Shown: piece after piece, positions 1-7,611 of the stretch
How positions within the stretch are numbered: position 1 is the stretch's first letter
Layout: every line of letters begins with the position of its first letter
NCBI GenBank assembly: GCA_009668925.1
Contig: SBEK01000111.1
Span: forward strand, 1-14,077
Length of the DNA stretch: 14,077 nucleotides
Reading direction: 5' to 3'
Source: Deltaproteobacteria bacterium
Lineage (GTDB): Bacteria; Desulfobacterota; Syntrophia; Syntrophales; Smithellaceae
Notes under the pieces: generated by a model
Databases searched by the model: none
What the model saw: only the letters and a program-made list of their open reading frames with translations
What the model was told of the DNA's origin: nothing
Translations under genes and position numbers: made by a program

Positions 1-1
1 G

Positions 2-472
2 ACGCTGGCCGGTGAGCCGATCGCCTCCGATGTTCCGATGCTGGAAAAATGGCCCGAAGCCATGAAGGCGCGCTATGGCGCGCTGGGCAAAGTCGTTTTA
101 AGCGCCCAGGGCATTGCGAGGGATGATAAGGCGGGCCGCGAGCAGTACTATCGGAGCATGGTGAATATGTTTGACGCGCCCTGCATCATCCTGGTCTGCA
201 TTTCGCGGGACAACCTCGTCGAGTACCAGATGCTGGATGCCGGGCTCATTACGCAGAGCATTTGCCTGGCCGCCTGCGATAAGGGACTGGGGACCTGTCT
301 GCTGGCCGCGGCGGCGCGGTATCCGGCGGAAACCCGGAAACTCGCGACTGTTCCCGCCGACCAAAAGATTGTTGTGGGAATCGCCCTGGGTTATCCCGAT
401 CCGTCATATCCGCTGAATACCTTTGAACGGGAGCGGGCGAGTCTCGATGAATTCGTGAACTGGCTGGACTAG
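2..472 (+). CDS. Nitroreductase family protein, C-terminal part (5' end outside window)
   Basis: This is the last 156 codons of a nitroreductase-fold flavoprotein. The frame is open to the left edge, so the internal ATG at 38 is not a credible start and the real start lies upstream of the window. The family are FMN-dependent oxidoreductases that reduce nitroaromatics, quinones or similar acceptors with NAD(P)H. The C-terminal signature is visible: a segment with DAGLITQSICLAACDKGLGT, followed by VGIALGYPDPSYPLNTFERER and a short acidic tail, the usual pattern where the chain folds over the flavin and closes the dimer. The N-terminal Arg/Ser FMN-phosphate contacts cannot be seen. The next gene starts 68 bp downstream on the same strand. 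The substrate cannot be told from this fragment. Confidence 0.85.
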   Translation, partial: TLAGEPIASDVPMLEKWPEAMKARYGALGKVVLSAQGIARDDKAGREQYYRSMVNMFDAPCIILVCISRDNLVEYQMLDAGLITQSICLAACDKGLGTCLLAAAARYPAETRKLATVPADQKIVVGIALGYPDPSYPLNTFERERASLDEFVNWLD

Positions 473-540
473 AACGCGATGAGAAACGACATACCATCCG
501 CTTTTGCCGGGCGTTGTCCGAGCCGCGGGAGGACAAGGCC

Positions 541-1383
541 ATGAGCGCGATTCCCGTCGATGCGGCGACTGTCATGCTGCTTAGGCCTTGCCCCGATGCC
601 TCGGTGAAGGATATCGAGGTGCTGCTGGTGCTCAGGAACCGCAAGAGCAGCTTTGTCCCCGGCTACTACGTTTTCCCCGGCGGTGTGCTCGACCCGGAGG
701 ATTATGAACCCGGCGTCGAGCGCTTCCTGAGGGGTGTCGGAAGGCAAGACGCTGCGGCACTCCTCGGCGACATGTCGCAACCGGAGAAAGCACTGGGGGC
801 CTGGATGGCCGGCATCCGCGAAACATTTGAAGAAGTGGGGCTGCTCATTGCCCGGAAAGCAAACGGGGCGCCTGTCACGATTCGAACGGATGAAGAGATC
901 AGCCGGTTTGGCGAATACCGGCGGGCGCTCATCCGGGGGGAGATGAAATTTTCCGGGATGCTGGCCGCGGAAAATCTTGTGCTGTCCGGAGAAGATCTTT
1001 ATTATTTTTCTCACTGGATCACGCCGGAATTTCTGCCGAAGCGCTACGACGTGCGTTTTTTCGTCGCACGTGTTCCGGCCGGGCAGACGGCCGTTTGTGA
1101 CGGTGTGGAACTGACGGCGCACAGCTGGCTTCGGCCTTCGGTCGCGCTCAAAGACTACGAGACGGGCCGGATCGGGATGGTCCTGCCCCAGATCATTACC
1201 CTCCAGGAGCTGGCCCGTTTTCAGACGGTCGAGGACGCGATCGCGTCGGTGGAACACCGTCAGATCTCAGCGACGCTGACGAAGATCATTCAGCATGAGG
1301 GCAAAGACGTGGAGGTCATGCCCGACGGGACCGTATTTGAAAACCGCCCGCCGGTTTATCCGCAAAACACCGATGGCGATTAG
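541..1383 (+). CDS. Nudix hydrolase, NUDT19-like
   Basis: This 280-residue protein belongs to the Nudix superfamily, which hydrolyses nucleoside diphosphates linked to another moiety. An early beta strand (VMLLRP) leads to a FPGG turn (residues 45-48), then an insert of about 35 residues, then the core RETFEEVGLL (93-102) with the metal-binding glutamates. The first half of the Nudix box is split from the REXXEEXG half by the insert, and the usual Glu seven residues before the Arg is not in place. This layout is known from NUDT19-type proteins, some of which are CoA diphosphatases; a CoA or acyl-CoA substrate here is only an inference. I chose the ATG at 541 because GGGAGG (527-532) lies 8 nt upstream; a TTG at 514 in the same frame lacks such a site. 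Confidence 0.85.
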   Translation: MSAIPVDAATVMLLRPCPDASVKDIEVLLVLRNRKSSFVPGYYVFPGGVLDPEDYEPGVERFLRGVGRQDAAALLGDMSQPEKALGAWMAGIRETFEEVGLLIARKANGAPVTIRTDEEISRFGEYRRALIRGEMKFSGMLAAENLVLSGEDLYYFSHWITPEFLPKRYDVRFFVARVPAGQTAVCDGVELTAHSWLRPSVALKDYETGRIGMVLPQIITLQELARFQTVEDAIASVEHRQISATLTKIIQHEGKDVEVMPDGTVFENRPPVYPQNTDGD

Positions 1384-1458
1384 TCAGGAAGGGCGGCCGC
1401 CCGAAGCGATCAAGCAGTATTAAGATTCGGCGGACCGGACTTCCCGGCCAAAAGACCT

Positions 1459-2847
1459 ATGCGCGATTTTACAGAGGGCAATATTGCCAGACAAGTCATT
1501 GATTTTACGTTGCCGATTATGCTCGGCAATGTGCTCATGTCGGTCTACGGCATCATCAATTTGATCTGGGTGGGCCGGCTGCTGGGGCATACCGCCGTGG
1601 CCGCCGTGGCCGCCTCTCTACCCATCATCATGCTGCTGCCGGCGTTTCTGATCGGTCTGGGAATGGCGACGAATGTCCTGATTGCGCAGGCCTTCGGCCG
1701 CCGGGACACGGCGACGCTCAAGAAAATTCTGTCCAATTCTTTCTTTGCATCGGTTTTGTTCTGCCTGCTCATTTCCGCCGTCGCCCTGGTGCTTCGGCGC
1801 GAACTGCTCGACTGGGTGCATGCGCCCGCAGAAATTCAGGAGATGGCCCTTTCCTATCTGACCATCATGATGGCCACGCTCGTCTTTCAGTTTTTTATCA
1901 ACTGGATGACCGGCATGCTGCGCGGCTTAGGCGACGCCCGGACGGTCGTGAAGATCCTCATCCTGCTGGCCCTGTTTAATGTGGTGCTTGTTCCCGTGTG
2001 CATCCTCGGCATCGGGCCGCTGCCGCCTCAGGGCGTAGCGGGCGCGGCCTGGGGCACGGCGCTCGCGGCCGTCGTCACGTCTTTGATCGGGTATGGGTAT
2101 CTGCTCCGCTTCAATCCGTTCATCAATATGCGCAACTGGGATTACAGCTTCGACTGGCACATCATCCGGGAGGTATTCATCATCGGCGTGCCGGCGTCTT
2201 TGCAGATGATCGTGGTCTCGTTGTCGGGCGTGATCATTGTCGCTCTGGTCAACCGCTACGGCACGGCCGTTACAGCGGCCTTCGGCATCGGTATGCAAGT
2301 GGATATGCTGGCGACAATTCCCTACATGTCGATCGGAATGGCCGCCACGACCATTGCCGGCCAGAACCTCGGAGCGCAGAAACTGGAACGCGTTTTCCGG
2401 ACGCTCCGGATATCGGTTCTTTTCGGCCTGGCCCTCTCGTGCGTCATCACCGCCGTGCTGCTGATTTTTCCGGATCAAATCGGCGGCATTTTTCTGGAGG
2501 CCTCCGCCGAAAATACGGCGGTGCTCGATGTGGTGAGCCACTATTACCGCTGGATGGCGTTTATCTTCCCCTGCTTTGCCGTTATTTTCGCCATTCAGGG
2601 CGTGCTGCGCAGCGCGGGCGATACACTGGCCCTCCTGGCGCTTTCGTTTGCGGCCATGTTCGTCATCCGCGTCCCGCTGGCTTACATCCTGGCCGGCCCG
2701 GCCGGACTAAGAGAGGACGGCATCTGGATCGCCATGGTGACGAGCAGCGCGCTGGCCGTCGGACTGAACTGGCTTTACTACCGGAAAGGTCCGTGGCAGA
2801 AAAAACGGCTGCTGGGAAAACCAGCGCCGTCGGCAGCGGCGAAGTGA
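1459..2847 (+). CDS. MATE family efflux transporter
   Basis: This 462-residue integral membrane protein matches the MATE (multidrug and toxic compound extrusion) family, exporters of cationic drugs and metabolites driven by Na+ or H+ gradients. The N-terminus TEGNIARQVIDFTLPIMLGN is typical of family starts. About twelve hydrophobic segments are present, and the two halves echo each other: GMATNVLIAQAFGRRD and GMLRGLGDART in the first correspond to GMAATTIAGQNLGAQK and GVLRSAGDT in the second. The C-terminus is short, basic and cytoplasmic. No good Shine-Dalgarno sequence precedes the ATG, so the start rests on the family N-terminus. It lies 75 bp after the Nudix gene on the same strand. The transported substrate cannot be predicted. 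Confidence 0.95.
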   Translation: MRDFTEGNIARQVIDFTLPIMLGNVLMSVYGIINLIWVGRLLGHTAVAAVAASLPIIMLLPAFLIGLGMATNVLIAQAFGRRDTATLKKILSNSFFASVLFCLLISAVALVLRRELLDWVHAPAEIQEMALSYLTIMMATLVFQFFINWMTGMLRGLGDARTVVKILILLALFNVVLVPVCILGIGPLPPQGVAGAAWGTALAAVVTSLIGYGYLLRFNPFINMRNWDYSFDWHIIREVFIIGVPASLQMIVVSLSGVIIVALVNRYGTAVTAAFGIGMQVDMLATIPYMSIGMAATTIAGQNLGAQKLERVFRTLRISVLFGLALSCVITAVLLIFPDQIGGIFLEASAENTAVLDVVSHYYRWMAFIFPCFAVIFAIQGVLRSAGDTLALLALSFAAMFVIRVPLAYILAGPAGLREDGIWIAMVTSSALAVGLNWLYYRKGPWQKKRLLGKPAPSAAAK

Positions 2848-3058
2848 GACCTTTGCCGGATAGCTGCTTGGTCATCACGGGGAGGGTAAGCAACAGGGCT
2901 TTGTTCCAAAGCAAAGCGAGGGGCGCCCTTGAGATGCCGCGGACTTCATCCTCTCCACGGCTCAGTCGGACGGCTTCGCCACGCCCGCCATGGCGGATGC
3001 GCATGAGGCCGATGTTTCCAGAAAAGATTATTTAAGGAAAAGAAAGGTGGGTCGTTTC
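2848..3058. other. Gap between MATE and alkylsulfatase genes
   Basis: This 211-bp stretch has no convincing gene. A short perfect hairpin, GCTTTG-TTC-CAAAGC at 2898-2912, is not followed by a T run, so it is not a normal intrinsic terminator. The alkylsulfatase frame is open back to an ATG at 2990, but those residues look nothing like the family or a signal peptide, so they are treated as leader sequence. No clear promoter was found. Confidence 0.5.
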
Positions 3059-5038
3059 ATGAAACGGACAGGCATCAAAACCGCAGCTTTCCTTATGGTT
3101 CTGGTCTTTTTTCTGTGGAGCGGCGCCGCGACGTCCCGGGCCGCCGGTCCGAAGGCGGCCGACCCCGTAACGCACGAAATGAACAGCCGCCTGCCCGAGG
3201 AGTTGCCGGACGACCGGGAGGAAGACGAGTGCGCCGGCCGGGGGTTTATGGCATCCGATGTGAATCCGGATATCCGCTCGGAGGCCGGAAAGGCGGTGTG
3301 GAATATGCCGCGCTATGATTTTCTCAACTCACGGGAGCCGGTTCCGGACACGGTGAACCCGGCGTTGTGGCGGCACGCCCGGCGCAACAGCATCCATGGC
3401 CTCTTCAAAGTGGCGGAAGGCATTTACCAGGTGCGGGGATATGACATATCGAATATCACCTTCATCGAGGGGAAGACTGGCTACATCATCGTCGATCCGC
3501 TGGTCTCCATCGAGACGGCCCGCGCGGCGCTCGATCTCTTTTATCGTCATCAGCCCAGACGATCCGTCGCCGCCGTGATCTATACGCACAGCCATGTGGA
3601 CCACTGGGGCGGCGTGAAAGGCGTTGTCTCGGCCGAAGAAGTGCAGGCGGGCAAAGTCAGAATTATCGGTCCGGCGGGCATAACCGGTGAAATCATCAGC
3701 GAGAATCTGATGGCGGGAAACGCCATGATGCGCCGCGCAACGTATATGTTCGGCGCTACGCTGCCCGCGGGTCCGCGAGGCCAGGTGGATGCGGGAATGG
3801 GAAAAGCCGCCTCCAGCGGGACCGTGAGTTATATTCCACCTACAGAAGAAATCACGAAGCCGATCGAGGAAAGGGTCATCGACGGGGTGCGTTTTGTTTT
3901 TCAGCAGGTTCCGCAAACGGAGGCGCCCGTGGAAATGAATTTTTATCTGCCGGAGAGGAAGGCGCTTTGCGTGGCCGAAGATGCCACGGCCAGTCTGCAT
4001 AACCTGCTTACACCGCGCGGCGCGCAGGTCAGGGACGGACGGGCCTGGTACCGTGCCATTGATGAAACCATCGATCTCTTCGGCGGCGGGGCGGATGTGT
4101 TGTTTTCGACGCATCTCTGGCCGCGTTTTGGAAATGAAAAGATCGTCGATTATCTGCAAAAACAGCGCGACCTGTATAAATATATCCACGATCAAACTGT
4201 CCGGCTGATGAATCAGGGCTATACGATGACCGAATGTGCGGAGCGGATTATTCCGCCCCGGAGCCTGGCCGCCCGCTGGTACAACCGTGATTTTTACGGT
4301 ACGGTCAACTTTAACGTGAAGGCCGTCTACCAGCGTTATCTGGGCTGGTTTGACGCCAATCCCGCCCACCTCCATCCGCTGCCCCCCCAAGAAGCGGGCC
4401 GGAAGTATGTGGAGTTCATGGGCGGGTCGGATGCCGTTCTGGCCCGGGCGAGGGAATCCATGAAGAAAGGCGAGTACCGCTTTGTAGCCGAGGTGGTGAA
4501 CCATGTCGTGTTTGCCGAGCCCGGAAACCGGGAAGCCCGCGAGCTGCAGGCGGATGCTCTGGAGCAATTGGGCTATCAGGCTGAATCCCCGATCTGGCGC
4601 AATTTTTATCTGGCGGGCGCCCGGGAGCTGCGCCACGGCGTTGACCGGAGTGTTCCCGTCCAGGAACGCAGCCGGGATATTCTGCGCGGGATGCCCATGG
4701 ATCAGTTTTTTGACCTGATGGCGGTTCGCTTAAACAGCCGGAAGGCGGAGGGTAAACGGATCACGGTCCATTGGGTGCTGACGGATACCCGGGAGGCGTA
4801 TACGCTCACGCTGGCCAACAGCGTTTTGAACCAGAAACGCGGACGCAAAAACGGCGGAGCCGATGCGACCGTGTCCCTGGCCCGGCCGGTATTTGATTCC
4901 ATTATGGCCAAACAGGCGACCTTCGCCGGCCGGGTTTTGGCCGGAGACATCAAAGTCGAGGGCAGCATGCTCAAGTTCCTCGACATGATGTCGTGTGTGG
5001 AGGAGTTTGATTTGTGGTTCAATATCGTGACGCCTTAA
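3059..5038 (+). CDS. Exported SdsA1/BDS1-type alkylsulfatase (metallo-beta-lactamase fold)
   Basis: This 659-residue enzyme resembles the linear primary alkylsulfatases SdsA1 of Pseudomonas and BDS1 of yeast, which hydrolyse alkyl sulfate esters such as dodecyl sulfate to alcohol and sulfate using two zinc ions. The order is: signal peptide (1-29, basic start, hydrophobic core, cleavage near SRAA), metallo-beta-lactamase domain with THSHVDHWGG (176-185), a helical dimerisation region, and an SCP2-like C-terminal domain (about 540-659). H177, H179, D181, H182, E288, E307 and H352 occupy the seven metal-ligand positions; as I recall SdsA1 numbering, each is offset by exactly 8. The family block HNLLTPRGAQVRD (314-326) is intact. 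The ATG at 3059 follows AAAGGTGGG and opens directly into the signal peptide. Its stop codon lies in the left end of the 5035-5323 repeat. The natural substrate is unknown. Confidence 0.92.
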   Translation: MKRTGIKTAAFLMVLVFFLWSGAATSRAAGPKAADPVTHEMNSRLPEELPDDREEDECAGRGFMASDVNPDIRSEAGKAVWNMPRYDFLNSREPVPDTVNPALWRHARRNSIHGLFKVAEGIYQVRGYDISNITFIEGKTGYIIVDPLVSIETARAALDLFYRHQPRRSVAAVIYTHSHVDHWGGVKGVVSAEEVQAGKVRIIGPAGITGEIISENLMAGNAMMRRATYMFGATLPAGPRGQVDAGMGKAASSGTVSYIPPTEEITKPIEERVIDGVRFVFQQVPQTEAPVEMNFYLPERKALCVAEDATASLHNLLTPRGAQVRDGRAWYRAIDETIDLFGGGADVLFSTHLWPRFGNEKIVDYLQKQRDLYKYIHDQTVRLMNQGYTMTECAERIIPPRSLAARWYNRDFYGTVNFNVKAVYQRYLGWFDANPAHLHPLPPQEAGRKYVEFMGGSDAVLARARESMKKGEYRFVAEVVNHVVFAEPGNREARELQADALEQLGYQAESPIWRNFYLAGARELRHGVDRSVPVQERSRDILRGMPMDQFFDLMAVRLNSRKAEGKRITVHWVLTDTREAYTLTLANSVLNQKRGRKNGGADATVSLARPVFDSIMAKQATFAGRVLAGDIKVEGSMLKFLDMMSCVEEFDLWFNIVTP

Positions 5039-5323
5039 CAGGCTGCTGAAAAAGGCTCATACCCTAAAGGGCACGCGTACCCTGAAGGGCACGCGTAACC
5101 TAAAGGTCACGCGTCTGCGGCGTTACACTTCGGATCTCGCTCTCACTTCCCTCTAAAGTACGCTCCGCTCTCCGATCCTCGCGATGTCTTGCAGCAAAAC
5201 CTTTTGTTTCGCCTTCGGCCAAAACCGGCAGGGAAGCGACTTCAGACATGATGGCGCCTCCGTACGGGAACGCGCCCCCGGAGGAACTGCCTGCAAAGCG
5301 GGGATTCTTCAACACCCTGTTAA
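5035..5323. repeat. Inverted-repeat-bounded intergenic element (MITE-like)
   Basis: The left end TTAACAGGCTGCTGAAAAA (5035-5053) and the right end TTCTTCAACACCCTGTTAA (5305-5323) are inverted repeats of each other at 16 of 19 positions. The 289-bp block codes for no recognisable protein. It holds an 18-bp tandem triplication (5061-5114), a degenerate direct repeat (CGGATCTCGC near 5131 and CCGATCCTCGC near 5174) and an internal hairpin CCTCCG/CGGAGG (5257-5284). Both ends carry TTAA, which may be part of the repeat or a 4-bp target duplication. The composition recalls dispersed intergenic repeats of deltaproteobacteria, but that is memory, not a search. The left end contains the TAA stop of the alkylsulfatase, and the right end lies 46 bp past the stop of der. 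Confidence 0.6.
5061..5114. repeat. Three tandem 18-bp repeats
   Basis: The units are ACCCTAAAGGGCACGCGT (5061-5078), ACCCTGAAGGGCACGCGT (5079-5096) and AACCTAAAGGTCACGCGT (5097-5114), directly abutting. Unit 2 differs from unit 1 at one position and unit 3 at two. Each ends in the palindrome ACGCGT, and the junctions form near-palindromes of the type GGGnACGCGTnCCC. They lie inside the inverted-repeat element and could vary in copy number. Confidence 0.9.
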
Positions 5324-5369
5324 ATCAGCCTTGCGGCGATTTTCTGAGCGGCTGCCGGAAGAGGGGTCG
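5324..5369. other. Non-coding spacer downstream of der
   Basis: This 46-bp spacer separates the right end of the inverted-repeat element from the stop codon of der. Together with 5039-5323 it makes a 331-bp non-coding gap between two convergent genes. I see no strong stem followed by a T run, so no intrinsic terminator for der can be called here. Confidence 0.5.
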
Positions 5370-6689
5370 CTACCTCTTCTTACGGAAGATCAGTTTGATC
5401 GGGACTTTCTCGAAGCCGAAGGTCTCGCGGATCGTATTCATCAGGTAGCGCTCGTAGGAAAAATGAACGCCTTTGGCATTCGGGACGAAGAAGACAAAGG
5501 TGGGCGGTTTCGTGCCGGTCTGCGTCGCATACGAAATGCCCATGGCCCGGTTCTGATAACGGGCCATGGGATTTTTCCGGACGGATTTCTCCACGAGGTC
5601 GTTGAGCGGCGATGTATCCACGCGCTTCGTATACTGACTGTAAACATCATTGATGAGATCGAAGATCTTCGGCGCGCGCTGTCCGGTCAGAGCGGAGATG
5701 AACAGGATAGGCGCGAAATCCATGAATTTGATTTTATCCCTGATGTCTGCGACAAACTTGCCGACGGTGGTGTTGTCTTTTTCGATCTTATCCCATTTGT
5801 TGACGATGATGATGCAGGCCTTGCCGCGCTCGTAGGCGAGGCCGACGATTTTGGCGTCCTGTTCGGTCATGCCTTCCTCCGCGTCAATGAGGACCAGCGC
5901 GATATCGCAGCGGTTGATCGATTTCAGCGCCTGCACGACGCTGTATTTTTCGAGCGTCAGGCTGATCTTGTTCTTTCGCCGGATGCCCGCCGTGTCGATG
6001 AGCAGATAGTTTCGGCCGTGCACTTTGATGGTCGTATCCACGGCGTCGCGGGTTGTGCCGGGCAAAGGGTTGGCAATGCTTCGCTCCTTGCCGGAAATCA
6101 GATTGATGAGCGAGGATTTGCCGACGTTGGGTTTGCCGACGATGGCCACGGCAACCGGTTCACGCTCATCTTCTTTGCCTTCCGCCGCTTTCGGGAAATC
6201 TTTCGTCAGGACGGCCAGAAGTTCATCCACGCCCAGTCCATGCTGAGCGGAGATCGGATAAATCTCGTCAATGCCCAGCCGGTAGAATTCGGTGAGGAGT
6301 TCTTCATGACGCGCTCCGTCCACTTTGTTGGCGGCATAAAAAACATTTTTGCCCCGGCCGCGAAGCTGACGGGCGATTTCCATATCCGACGGCGTGAGCC
6401 CGTCGCGGCCGTCCATCAGAAAAATGATGACGTCCGCCTCTTCGATGGCCAGGTTCGTCTGCTCGCGCATCTGCACCAGGATGCGCTCTTCCGTGGCGGG
6501 CTCGAATCCGCCGGTGTCAATGAGCGTGAAGGCTTTATCGTGCCAGACGCAATCCATGTAGTTGCGGTCGCGCGTCGCCCCCGGTTCATCGATGACAATC
6601 GCTTTCTGCTTTCCCGCAATGCGGTTGAAGAGCGTTGATTTGCCGACGTTGGGCCGGCCGACGATGGCGATAACGGGTTTAGCCTGCAT
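5370..6689 (-). CDS. der: Ribosome biogenesis GTPase Der (EngA)
   Basis: Der is an essential GTPase with two G domains in tandem that binds the 50S subunit and acts late in its assembly. This 439-residue protein has the full layout: first P-loop GRPNVGKS (11-18), DTGG (58-61) and NKVD (121-124); an acidic linker (EGKEDERE, about 170-177); second P-loop GKPNVGKS (185-192), DTAG (232-235) and NKWD (297-300); and a C-terminal KH-like domain ending in a basic tail, FRKKR. The length is normal for non-enteric bacteria. It is last in the mtaB - rnc - radical SAM - era - der run. The ATG at 6689 is preceded by GAGGA, which overlaps the TAG stop of era (TAGAGGAATCCATG), so translation is probably coupled to era. 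Confidence 0.98.
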   Translation of the reverse strand: MQAKPVIAIVGRPNVGKSTLFNRIAGKQKAIVIDEPGATRDRNYMDCVWHDKAFTLIDTGGFEPATEERILVQMREQTNLAIEEADVIIFLMDGRDGLTPSDMEIARQLRGRGKNVFYAANKVDGARHEELLTEFYRLGIDEIYPISAQHGLGVDELLAVLTKDFPKAAEGKEDEREPVAVAIVGKPNVGKSSLINLISGKERSIANPLPGTTRDAVDTTIKVHGRNYLLIDTAGIRRKNKISLTLEKYSVVQALKSINRCDIALVLIDAEEGMTEQDAKIVGLAYERGKACIIIVNKWDKIEKDNTTVGKFVADIRDKIKFMDFAPILFISALTGQRAPKIFDLINDVYSQYTKRVDTSPLNDLVEKSVRKNPMARYQNRAMGISYATQTGTKPPTFVFFVPNAKGVHFSYERYLMNTIRETFGFEKVPIKLIFRKKR

Positions 6690-6697
6690 GGATTCCT

Positions 6698-7585
6698 CTA
6701 TTTAATGAGTCCGAACTCGCGCAGCATCCTGTCGGAGCTGGTCCAGTCCTTCTTGACGCGCACAAACAATTCCAGAAAAACTTTTGCCCCGAAAAGACTT
6801 TCCATGGCGAGCCTGGCCTGGGTCCCGATTCTTTTGAGCATCGCGCCCTTTTTGCCGATCATGATCGCTTTTTGCGATTCCTTTTCCACATGAATGGTGG
6901 CGCTGATGCGCAGGAGGTTTTTTGCTTCATCTTCCTTGAAGGCGTCAATGGTTACGGCCGTCACATAGGGGATCTCCTGCGACGTCAGCAGTGTAATCTG
7001 CTCACGGATAAATTCCGCCGCGATAAACCGCTCCGTGGCGTCCGTGGCGATGTCGTTGGGGAAGAGCTGCGGACCTTCCGGCAGCGCCTCTTTGAGCGAC
7101 GTCAACAGGCCGTCGAGTCCGTCGCCTGTTAGCGCCGAGATCGGAAAAATGCCGGCAAAGTCGTAAAGCTTGCGGTACTGATCAATGAGCGGCAACAGCA
7201 GAAGCTTTTCGATCCGGTCAATTTTATTGATGGCCAGAAACACCGGCGCTTTGACGCCCGCGAGCGCTTCGATCAATAAGAGATCCTGCTGCCCGGCACG
7301 GGCGTCGGCCTCAATCATCGCGAGGAGCACATCGGCGTCGCCAATCGTGTCCCGGGCCGCCTGCACCATCGCCCGGTTCAGGGGACCTTTCGGTTTGTGC
7401 ATTCCCGGCGTGTCCAGAAAGATCAATTGCGCGTCCGGGAAGTTCCTGATGCCCGTGATGCGGTTGCGCGTCGTTTGCGGTTTGTTGGCGACGATCGAAA
7501 TTTTGTCGCCGATCACCGCATTAAAGAAAGTGGACTTGCCCACATTCGGGCGGCCCAGAATGGCGATAAAGCCGGATTTGAACAC
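6698..7585 (-). CDS. era: GTPase Era
   Basis: Era binds the 3' end of 16S rRNA and checks 30S maturation. The 295-residue protein has P-loop GRPNVGKS (11-18), a switch region with KPQTTR (35-40), DTPG (58-61), NKID (120-123) and a C-terminal KH domain with the turn GKKG (244-247), so it is full length. The start is a GTG (7583-7585) preceded by GGAGA with a spacing of about 7 nt; no nearby ATG in frame fits the family N-terminus FKSGFIAILGRPNVGKST as well. It follows the radical SAM gene by 26 nt and precedes der by 8 nt. Having era, der and rnc together places rRNA processing and assembly of both subunits under one promoter. Confidence 0.98.
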   Translation of the reverse strand: MFKSGFIAILGRPNVGKSTFFNAVIGDKISIVANKPQTTRNRITGIRNFPDAQLIFLDTPGMHKPKGPLNRAMVQAARDTIGDADVLLAMIEADARAGQQDLLLIEALAGVKAPVFLAINKIDRIEKLLLLPLIDQYRKLYDFAGIFPISALTGDGLDGLLTSLKEALPEGPQLFPNDIATDATERFIAAEFIREQITLLTSQEIPYVTAVTIDAFKEDEAKNLLRISATIHVEKESQKAIMIGKKGAMLKRIGTQARLAMESLFGAKVFLELFVRVKKDWTSSDRMLREFGLIK

Positions 7586-7611
7586 AATGCTTCTCCAACA
7601 AGGTAGATGAT

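Noticed and set aside
2898..2912. Perfect short hairpin after the MATE gene as a terminator
   Set aside because: The stem is only 6 bp with a 3-nt loop and no T run follows.
1998..3035. Open frame overlapping the end of the MATE gene and running into the gap after it
   Set aside because: Its product is rich in Arg, His and Gly, typical of an out-of-frame reading; the MATE frame explains the region to 2847, and the remainder has no family resemblance.
2990..3058. Upstream ATG that would extend the alkylsulfatase by 23 residues
   Set aside because: The extension would bury the signal peptide; the ATG at 3059 has a ribosome site and opens directly into it.
5061..5114. CRISPR array
   Set aside because: The 18-bp units abut without unique spacers and are only three in number, with no cas genes nearby.
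5184..6638. Long open frame (484 codons) on the plus strand opposite der
   Set aside because: It is antisense to a complete Der with every G motif, shows no protein-family resemblance, and reflects GC-rich codon usage.
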